This document shows, one piece after another, positions 55,784-64,000 of a stretch of DNA of 64,000 bases. The translations under genes and the position numbers were made by a program. Position 1 is the stretch's first letter; each line of letters begins with the position of its first letter. Below the pieces are notes generated by a model, which searched no databases, was not told the origin of the DNA, and saw only the letters and a list, made by a program, of their open reading frames with translations. The stretch is from the NCBI GenBank assembly GCA_030063045.1, contig JAQSEB010000023.1, forward strand, positions 6,138,001-6,202,000, written 5' to 3'. The DNA comes from Pratylenchus scribneri. Lineage: Eukaryota; Nematoda; Chromadorea; Rhabditida; Pratylenchidae.

Positions 55784-57843
55784 ATGGAAATAAACCAAAA
55801 ACAAATTAATATTTCTGCATTTTCACAGTTATTTGAATGCATTGATGGAGTAATGAATGGGGCAATTCTTTCACTGGAAAACCAGCTATTTTCATTTATG
55901 ACCAATTCAAATGCGCTGAAACACAATAAATGGGAAAAAAATGAAAGTGGACTAAAATTTGGGGAAGATGGCTTCACTGTTAATTCGAATGCACCAAAAG
56001 GTTAATTTCCAATTTGGAATTAATTTAATTCAATTTTTGGAAAGGTTTCAAAACTGTTTCGGCCGAATTTCCTATTCGTCTATTCAACATTGTGGGAATG
56101 GTCAAAAGGAAATGTGTTCTCTGCTATTTTGAGGTCAAATTGATGAATGGCTCAAATGTGGAGAAAACTATCAGGTTTATTAAATAATTTCGATAGAGAT
56201 AAAAATTATTATTATTTATATTAGGGAATCGTAGAGTCTACGATTCCCTAACATAAATAATGAACGTAGAGCTAATCGATTTTTCCATCTGCCTAATATT
56301 ATTTAGTTTAATTTTAAATTATCATTGGGTGGTCCTATAAATTGTTTAGTGCATTTTTTTGTTACTTAAATGATAAATCATAACACAATTCACCAGGCCC
56401 ATAGTCAGGACAGGAGCCCCCTCCCGAAATGGAAAAAAATAAAGGGAGTGGGGGACCCTTCTAGGGTAAAAATTTTTTCGCTGCGCAGTTTTTTGTCAAA
56501 ATGTCTCCCTGCCATGCCATTTTTAGGCTAAGATTTTTCCCTGACTATGAGGGGCTATTTGGCGAATACTCCCCTCCTTCGAAATTTTTTCTGACTACGG
56601 GCATGTAATTCGCTATTTGTCCAAAAAACTGAAAATTATTTTCGTTTTTTTGTACTTACTTACAGCTTTTTAGTCTCTTTTTATTGCAATTCTATTAAAT
56701 CTACCAACTCAATTATTCATCCCAATCCAAATTCCAAATATAATATTTATACCTTAACAAATTTGCAAAAATTAATCCAAAAATTCACCTAAAAAATTAA
56801 TATAACATTCAAAATTCGGGTTAGGACCGGCACCGATATGTCCTCCTTAAAGCTTAAACTTTAAAATTCCATTTTAAATTATTTCCCCAATTTCTCATCC
56901 GCAGGGTTGGCATCGGTTTCTGCGGTCAAGATTTCCCATTGGACGGTGTTGGCATTGGCGGGCGGAGTGGATCCATTGGGCTGTATTGCCCGGAAGGGAT
57001 GTCCATTGATGGGCAATTGATGCCATTTGAGGAGCAAAATGCCATCCCAATTGACACGAATTTCCGAAAAGGCGACATTGTTGGCTGCGGATTACTCTAT
57101 TCCCCAACGGATTCCACACTTCGATGTTTTGCCACTTTGCGAGGCAAATTTATAGGTAAAGAGCAAATCTTTTAATTTATTGATTAATTTATACGGGATT
57201 TTTTTTTACATATATTTTTTATTAATTCAATTGACCAAAAAATTAACAATTACATTAAGATATTTTATAAAAAATGGGGTTAGAATTTAGTGGAGTAGCC
57301 AAAGTTGTTTCTATTTATAATAATTCATCAGCTGCTGAACCAATTTTGATGTTTTTGCTATCAAATTAAAGAGCAGAGTATTGAGATATTAATTTTTTAG
57401 AGATAGGTTCAAATTTTTTGATTTGATCTAAATCTAAAAACAATTTATAATTATCCAATCTTTTAATTATGGAGGATTAGCGAATTTTACATTAATTTTT
57501 TGGGCCAAATTTCACCATTTGATAATTTAAATAAAATTAATATTATTGGATAACTAATGTTCATTTATTTAATAAAAAAAATTCTATCTTTGGTGAGTTA
57601 TTATTATTATAAAATAAGCGACAATTTGGGGTGTAGAATAGTCAAAATAAATTTAAAGAAATTTAAAAATTATGGAAATTTAAAATTAATATTTTAAATT
57701 TAGGTTCCATTTTGTTGCGCCCGAAATATCACACCCGTATGCTGTATCCAGCTGCCAGTTTATATTTTGACCAAGAATCGATTCGGGCAAATTTTGGTGC
57801 ACAACCATTCCACTTCAATCCAACCCAACTTCTTGATAAATAA
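55784..57843 (+). CDS. SPRY-domain protein (245 aa, four exons)
   Basis: The exons are 55784-56000, 56045-56174, 56905-57155 and 57704-57843. Phases match throughout, 246 codons with TAA. The N-terminus (MEINQKQINISAFSQLFECI) has no signal peptide, unlike the secreted SPRY effectors of cyst nematodes. From about residue 75 the fold is SPRY/B30.2-like: FPIRLFNIVGMVKRKCVLCY, then VGIGFCGQDFPLDGVGIG, SGSIGLYCPEGMSIDGQ, FRKGDIVGCGLLYSPTDSTL and YPAASLYFDQESIRANFGAQ, the last like the closing SPRY strand. SPRY domains are protein-binding modules, often in E3 complexes; the partner here is unknown. Intron 2 holds a short hairpin at about 56200-56275 and a TTCGCTGCGC word; intron 3 holds a MITE. Confidence 0.9.
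57290..57640. mobile_element. Palindromic MITE family M, copy in intron 3 of the SPRY gene
   Basis: AGCCAAAGTTGTTTCTATTT, TAATAATTCATCAGCTGCTG and AACCAATTTTGATG at the left. The right side ends in GGTGAGTTATTATTAT and AGCGACAATTTGGGG. The match to the other four copies is weaker in the centre. Confidence 0.7.
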
Positions 57844-58269
57844 ATGAAAAATGAATGAATGCAAAATGAAATCAACGAATGGAAGATTATGTGATTTGTT
57901 TGAATACATATTTTAAACAAAAAGCATTCATTTTACTCTGTTTTTATATTCTCTCAGGGCATTTACATATACATGTTTGAATAAAATCTTATTTTAAATA
58001 CAAAAATCTTCATTGTTTCATGGCCAATACTAGGTTTAAAGGAGATGGTTTTTGTGCCGATTATAATTTGCCTAAAAATCGAGACATAGTTAGTACTTGC
58101 CAAAAAAATGTCTGTCCATAAAGATAAGGTCAGTGGATTTACTCTAAAAAGTGGGCGTCGTTTGTTAATATTTACTCTTATATTCCATTGACCACTGTCC
58201 AGTGTCCATCCGCTCACCAATGCCCCAAGCAAGAATCCCCTTTCCCAAAAATGCTGGCCCTGGCATCCA

Positions 58270-58620
58270 TCTGTTGCTTTAGGGGGCGATTACCCTTTTC
58301 ATTCCGCATTTAGCTGAAAAGAAAATTCGCAAAAATAAGACCAATTCTGACCCTAAAAATATGTTTTTAATTTAGAAAAATTTGCATATATTCTTTCTTT
58401 CATCATTAATAGTTTTAGGATGTAGTTTAAATAGGTCAATAGATGTGCTCTTTCTATTCCAATGTCCATTGCCCAAAGAGCAATGAAAAGTGCATCCTTT
58501 AATCAATGTCCCAAATCCCAAACAACAATTCACCCTCCCCCCCCCCCCCCCCCCCAAAAAAAATTGTGCTTTAAGGGGGCGATTATTACCCTTTTATACA
58601 TTCTGCGTATAGCTGAAAGG
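58270..58620. repeat. Local duplication and 19-C run
   Basis: CTTTAGGGGGCGATTACCCTTTT at about 58277 and CTTTAAGGGGGCGATTATTACCC at about 58570 are diverged copies, each followed by AGCTGAAA. A 19-C run lies at 58537-58555. There are no genes here; the nearby frame at 58462-58695 is not supported. Confidence 0.6.
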
Positions 58621-58714
58621 GACAAACTCCTATCTCCAACCCTAAAATGTGTTCTTTATGTTGAATTATTTAGAGAAATTTGCACTATATTTTAGTTAAT
58701 TTTTATGCAAAACA

Positions 58715-59308
58715 ATGGACAAAAGTAATGCAATTGATTTGGTTGAAGAAGAGTTGGAAGAAAATGATTTTTTACATTTTTCATTCGCTGGAAAGGACAT
58801 TCGAAGCATTGTCGAAAAAGTGGAAAAATTGGAGGTGAATTTTAGATCAATTTTTTAAATTTTATTCGATTCAATTTAGAATGAATTGTTGGCATTAAAA
58901 GAAGCGAGTGAAACATTGAAAAAACAACAAAATGACGGGCAATTGATGATGAAAATGGGCGTCCAAATTGGCGAGAAATATGGCAAAGAAATTGCAGAAT
59001 TACACGGCCAAAATGAGGAATTGAAAAATGAAATTGTGGAATTGCGCCACAAAAATGACAAATTAAAGGAGGAAATTGCAAAAAATGAGAAGGAGAAGAA
59101 AAATGTAAATGTTCCCGAAAATATGGACTTAAAAGAAATTCGGAATGAAATGGCCAAATTGCATCAAGAAAATATTTTGCTGAGAGCCGAATGTGAAATA
59201 AAACATCGTGCATTGGAAGGCAAAATTCTTGACTTGAAGATTAATTACGCTAAGCAATCTTATCCGGACAAACCTGGCAATAAGGCGGTGAAAAAGGAGG
59301 TGGGCTAA
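58715..59308 (+). CDS. Coiled-coil protein, paralog 2 (two exons, 182 aa)
   Basis: The exons are 58715-58834 and 58880-59308, with a 45-base GT-AG intron in phase 0 and a TAA stop. The N-terminus is acidic (DLVEEELEENDFLHFSFAGK). Exon 2 starts NELLALKEASETLKKQQNDG at the same point as paralog 1 (SELLALKRSNE) and runs as a charged heptad helix (LHGQNEELKNEIVELRHKND, KLKEEIAKNEKEKKN) to KPGNKAVKKEVG. AAGGAG-GTGGGC at the end is a possible donor, so an extra exon cannot be excluded. There is no signal peptide. It flanks the SPRY gene together with paralog 1, which suggests the unit was duplicated around it or the SPRY gene inserted between. Confidence 0.82.
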
Positions 59309-59454
59309 TTTATTCGAGAAAATTTCTATTTTTTTAAATGATTAAAACAATTATAAATAATTCCGCCTATTTTCGATTAAAATTAGTAGTAAGTCAGGAA
59401 GTATTATTTCATGGCTCCAGGAATCTTGGCATTTTTAATGAATCTCGGCATTTT

Positions 59455-59890
59455 TATTAGGAAATTTATGAATCATTAGGTTACGAAATAAATGGGATGA
59501 CTGATGAGTCATCATATTACGAAATAGTAAGGAATGTGATGAGTCATCAGGTTACGAATTAGTAAGGAATGTGATGAGTCATAGATTACGAAATATATGA
59601 TGAGTCATAGATTACGAAATAGTAAGGAATGTGATGAGTCATAGATTACGAAATAGTGATGAGTCATAGATTACGAAATAGTGATGAGTCATCATGTTAC
59701 GAAATAGTAAGGAATGTTGTCATCATGTTACGAAATAGTAAGGAGTGTGATGAGTCATCATCTTACGAAATAGTAAGGAATGTGATGAGTCATCATCTTA
59801 CGAAATAGTAAGGAATGTGATGAGTCATCAAGTTACGAAATAATCAGGAATTTGATGAGTCATCAGGTTACGAAATTCGTCAGGAATTTT
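59455..59890. repeat. GATGAGTCATCA minisatellite (about 35-bp unit)
   Basis: The unit is close to GATGAGTCATCATGTTACGA plus AATAGTAAGGAATGT, repeated about 13 times with shortened variants (some lacking AGTAAGGAAT). Every unit contains TGAGTCA, the AP-1/bZIP recognition core. Confidence 0.92.
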
Positions 59891-59997
59891 ATTATTATTT
59901 TAAATGTAAATTATTCTAATAAAAATATAACAAAAATTAAATGTTCTGATACAAATAAAAATTTATTTTCAAAATAATAATAACAATATAATAATAA

Positions 59998-62900
59998 TTA
60001 CAAATTAATAAAACCAAAATCTCTTATATAATAGCCATCTAATATGCCTTTAGAAACAAAAGGTTTATAAACTTTTATCATCTTTCTTGATATAATTTCT
60101 CCTTTCTTTATCGAAGGCCGTATAAATCTGTTGTAAGTAACTGGGATAGTTTCGATTCTTCCATATTTGGCATAATTTAGGACACTTTCTTTAAAATTCT
60201 CATAACACAACGTTGTTTTTAATATTTCGTTGTTGAGTGTTATTCCCCTTAACTTTAAGCTATATGTGATTTCTCCAGTCGAATTATCCTTGAGCTTCAA
60301 TCCATATTGCTTGGCACCTCCTGAAATGAACTCCAATATTTCCTTATTAGGGTATTCATCCGTTAAATCCCCTAGATGAGGCCCTGTTTTTAACGGATTG
60401 TTGTTTCTTCTGTATGAATATATTATTGAATCAGTATCACAATAGCATAATTCGCATCCTTCTGTTCTTACCACTTTTTGCATCGCTTCCAGTAAAAAAA
60501 TCTAGCTTGAGAAGTCGTCCATAAGCTTATAACGACATTAGAGCAATCATGTTCCTCGATAAATTCATTTTTAACTTCATAACTTAACAAAATTGAATCC
60601 TCCGTTAAAAAATCTATCGCATTTACTTCTATTTTTTTATCTTCTAAGAATTCTCTCAATTCTGCCGGAGAATTGACAATGTGTGTTTTGACTAATTGAT
60701 TTTTTAGAGAAAATCGACCCCATAAATTATTGGCACACAATTTCGCGATGAATCGTTTTCCACTATTTTTGATCATCTTTTTCTTTTCAATTTTTATTCC
60801 AAATTTCTCATCGCATTCTTTAATATATTTCTCTTCATCTTCCTTTGTTTTAATGTCAGTAGGAAAGCCCGATGCATGAATTTTCATGGCTAAAAATTCG
60901 GAAACGTAGCCACGAAAAAGTTTTGAATCCGTTTGTTTAAATTCCAAAACTCTGTATACTTTATTAACTTTATAACCCTCTTTCAGAGCGAAATTTAACT
61001 CAATCGAAGTACAAGACGAAATCCAGCCTCTCTCCTGATCAATATGCTCACAACAGTAGTTTCTGATTACAGCTCCTGTAGGATATTTTAGACAACATAA
61101 TCGGCAGAGGGGGAAGAGCAATCTATCATCAAACTTCATAGGTAGTACAGGTATATCGATTTTTCTTGGTGGTATTACAAATACTTTGAGAAGAGCGATT
61201 TTGTATGGATTATCTTCAGGTTTTTGCCACAACACATTCTCATTTAAAATATGTACTTCAGGGTGACCGACTGGGTACTCGGTAACATAATTTGTGTAGG
61301 GGTAAAGTGAAGTAAAATCATAATATGCCAATTTTTCTCCTTCCTTAGCTTCGTGATAGACTTTAAAAGGTTGTGTTCTTCCTCCAAAATAACAATCCTT
61401 TACATTAAGCGGACCTTCATCGAGACAATTATCAAAAAAGGTCTTCATTTCATTATCCTTCCCTAGCATGTCCATAATTTGGCATTCCCAATAAATCTTT
61501 ATATTAGGGATTTCTCTCTTAATGAAATCCATTCGTATTTCATCCAATTCTCTAACTTTTCCCGCAGTCTTTCCTGACGGCAAAATGAATTGATCATCAG
61601 GATAATGAATTGGACATGCATGCCAAACACAACCATTTATTTCTAAACCCAATTTCTCCTTTTCGGCATACCCATCAATTTTATATGGTCCACACTTATA
61701 TTCTCCGTCCTTAGATAAAGATGTCCGAAATGAAATACCGTTTTTGTAGGTGTACCATTTTATAAATTTCAATGCAAGGAAACTTTGATTTTCTGCAGTG
61801 TCATATCCTCTCTCAGGAGTTATTCCAACATGATTTTCCGGTAAATGATTTAGCCTGAAATGATGCATACATCCACTTGCAATAGTGATTGCAACATTCA
61901 ATATATCAATCCCTCTATCTTCAGGCTTCCAATTTCCCCATAGATTATTAGTAGATTCATACGTGATTTGCTTTCTTTTCTTTCTTCTACTCAATTCATA
62001 AAATTCAGCTCTAAATGCTACAAGTGCGGCACAGAGTATTTCCACATCGTTTAAACAGTATTCAGCTAGTTTTTCGGACAAATTGAAGGATTCATTTTTA
62101 TGTTTTTCATAGTATTTACAGAATTTTGCTTTTTTAGTTGGTAGCATTCCACCTTCCATGTAATCCTCTCTAGGAGGTAAATTAGGTAGAATTTTATCAT
62201 AATTTGAGGGATTATTTGCTAAATGTGGAAAAAATAATTTTTCCTCGATTTTTAAATCGAACGCTGGGACCAAAGATTCGAGAGAAATTGGTGTCAGATT
62301 ATAAGAATCTCTAAATATAATTTCAGAATTTATTTTGCCTCTGGGAATTTTCATCTGATATATTTTATTGCCTTTTTTGATCAATCCGGGTTTAAAACCG
62401 AGTCTGAATAATTCTTTAAAAGTCAGAATGTGATCAAATCTTCCTCCATAATGGGCGAAACAAATACTTTTATATTTTGTTGAAAATTTAGAGAGAATCC
62501 ATTCCACAAAATCCTTCAAAGGGTCATCGGTAATGATCTTATGGTCAACAAAGGTATCATTGAAATTTCTATGAGAAAACGTTATAGTTCGATATGAGCC
62601 GCAAATTTCACAATCTTCATTTAATAAACTGTCATTAATTCGATTGAACCGTATGCAACTTGTACATATTACTTTCAGAGCAATAAAATTCACGTTATGT
62701 TGAAATCTTTCAGGGAAATTTATAGGGTCGATACTTTTATGTTGCATAGTTTCCACATCGTAGACAAGAATTCTGTAGTCTTTAGGGAATTTTAAAGCTA
62801 ATTTTTGTATATAGCAGCCCCTTTCTTTTTCATGAAATATTTTACATCTATAGCACCACTTCTCGTTGCAGGTATGTCCACTCCGTCCATTTTTACTGTT

Positions 62901-64000
62901 GTCATTTACATCATAAATTTTTCCACAAGCCTCACATTTCTTTGATATTTCACATATATTATTTTCCAAATGATATTTAAAACAATCGGGATTTATAAAC
63001 CTTTTCTTACAATTTTTACAATAAGCTTTATAATCTGGTTTTTCAGGACATGGATAAGATAGTCCATGTCTTGTGCAATTAATACATCTGCTTTTACAAG
63101 TTTTTCGATGCAATTTATTTTCTTTAAAAGGGGTTTCGCAGCTTAAACAATATTTATTTTTCCCGAATATGGAAGCGATATTCCGAACTCCATCAAAATG
63201 ATTATCATGATGATAAATTATAATTGCAATATCAAATGCGTCGTCGCCATATTTAAAAATAGGTTTATAGTTGCCGAATTCACCAAAAATGAACAATTTA
63301 AATTTATGAGATTTGTAGATTTGATTCCAGTAATTTATAATTGTGGGGCCATAATAAGTTGCATCATATATTTTATTGTTGAGTGGAATATAGCAGTTTT
63401 TCATCAAGGAATGCACATCATATTTTAAATTGCTCGATTCTTCTTTTTGATATCTATAAAATTTTACTTGGTTCATACATTTTAATTGGTAAATCAATGT
63501 CAATTGCAGGGCATAGAATAGACAATAATTGTCTGAATTTTCAATTTTTATTAAGTTCTTTTGATTAAAATTATGCTTGACCACATTTTTATTTTTGCCT
63601 TTTCCTTTAATTGTCCGCTTTTTTTCCAATGAATTTTTATCCAAAACTGTGATAGTTACTGTGAAGGGATCCCCCCAAAGAGATCCCTCTCCTTCTTTCC
63701 TTTTCGACTGAGCTACAAGAAGGAAACGATTTAATATTGCATCTGTTGTATTGTCTGTAATTTCACGAATAGGAATCCAAATATCTGGATCCAGCAAAGG
63801 GGAGCTGATCATTGCACCTAACTGATCAGGGTTAATTTTTTTATTTTTGCTAACTTCAATTGCATCATCCACACAGCTCTGAAATATTTCCGATAAGATG
63901 GATTCGGGGTCATCTGGTATTGATTCGATTGAATATTTTGCTTTACATTGTAGACATTTATATTTTTCATTAAAGCTTATTTCATCTTCGAGCAGCTTTA
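59998..64000 (-). pseudogene. Family B DNA polymerase, protein-primed (Maverick/Polinton-like), frameshifted and cut by the window edge
   Basis: One minus-strand frame is open from the window edge (64000) to 60468, with no start inside the window; a second frame covers 60483 down to 59998. The N-terminal part has several CxxC zinc-binding motifs (KCLQC, YCLSC, CINC, CKNC, KCEAC, CYRC). The exonuclease motif YDVET lies near 62750-62765. Polymerase motif A (DFTSLYP) lies near 61310-61330 and motif B-like NNLWGRF near 60715-60735. Motif C (YCDTDS) lies at about 60428-60445 in the second frame. The order fits protein-primed polymerases of self-synthesising DNA transposons. The two frames meet at a 7-base homopolymer (60494-60500), so one base has probably been lost, either in the genome or in the assembly. 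No integrase, protease or capsid gene is visible in the window. There are no introns. Confidence 0.85.

Noticed and set aside
59455..59890. CRISPR-like appearance of regularly spaced repeats
   Set aside because: Units are directly tandem with no unique spacers, and the genome is eukaryotic; it is a minisatellite.

Overview
The window reads as nuclear DNA from a nematode. The evidence is an AT-rich background, many short GT-AG introns, a nematode cuticle collagen, a U1 snRNA gene, and families that nematodes tend to expand in tandem (F-box-like, BTB-BACK, C2H2, SPRY). A plant-parasitic tylenchid such as a cyst nematode is plausible from the BTB-BACK style, but that is an inference. All coding regions are intron-split. 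I rebuilt them by joining exons whose GT-AG (once GC-AG) sites and phases agree, so most spans given below are exon-to-exon gene spans.

Layout. 0-5 kb: a cysteine-rich secreted-type exon, a GGATTAAG repeat array, a small hydrophobic-leader peptide, a three-exon gene of unknown function, a relic exon, and U1 snRNA (minus). 5-12.5 kb: six copies of one dispersed repeat around a C2H2 zinc-finger gene and a coiled-coil gene. 12.7-33.4 kb: the main find, a tandem family of four seven-exon F-box-like genes (A, B, C, D) with a nine-exon cuticle collagen between A and B. A, C and D are intact (468, 465 and 499 residues); B has a one-base frameshift. 33.7-40.4 kb: a small gene split by two palindromic elements, a 138-residue gene, and a five-exon gene with a broken start. 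42.3-44.3 kb: a secreted proline/glutamine-rich protein (minus). 47.2-53.6 kb: three tandem BTB-BACK-coiled-coil genes (minus), one intact and two decaying. 54.4-59.3 kb: two paralogous coiled-coil genes flanking a SPRY-domain gene. 60-64 kb: a family B DNA polymerase of the protein-primed, Maverick/Polinton-like type (minus), frameshifted and running off the window.

How the parts fit. F-box and BTB-BACK proteins are, in general, substrate adaptors of cullin-RING ubiquitin ligases (SCF and CUL3 types). Finding tandem, partly decayed clusters of both within 40 kb fits birth-and-death evolution of E3 adaptors. In the F-box-like family the first exon is almost identical between copies while the downstream exons have diverged strongly. 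Those downstream exons consist of two diverged copies of one roughly 165-residue module.

Mobile DNA fills introns and spacers. Five short elements have 8-bp target duplications and TA-type inverted ends (hAT-like). There is one Harbinger-like element flanked by TAA, two head-to-tail Helitron-like units, many foldback elements, and three minisatellites of 31, 31 and about 35 bp. Gene function calls come from motif reading only; no database search was possible.
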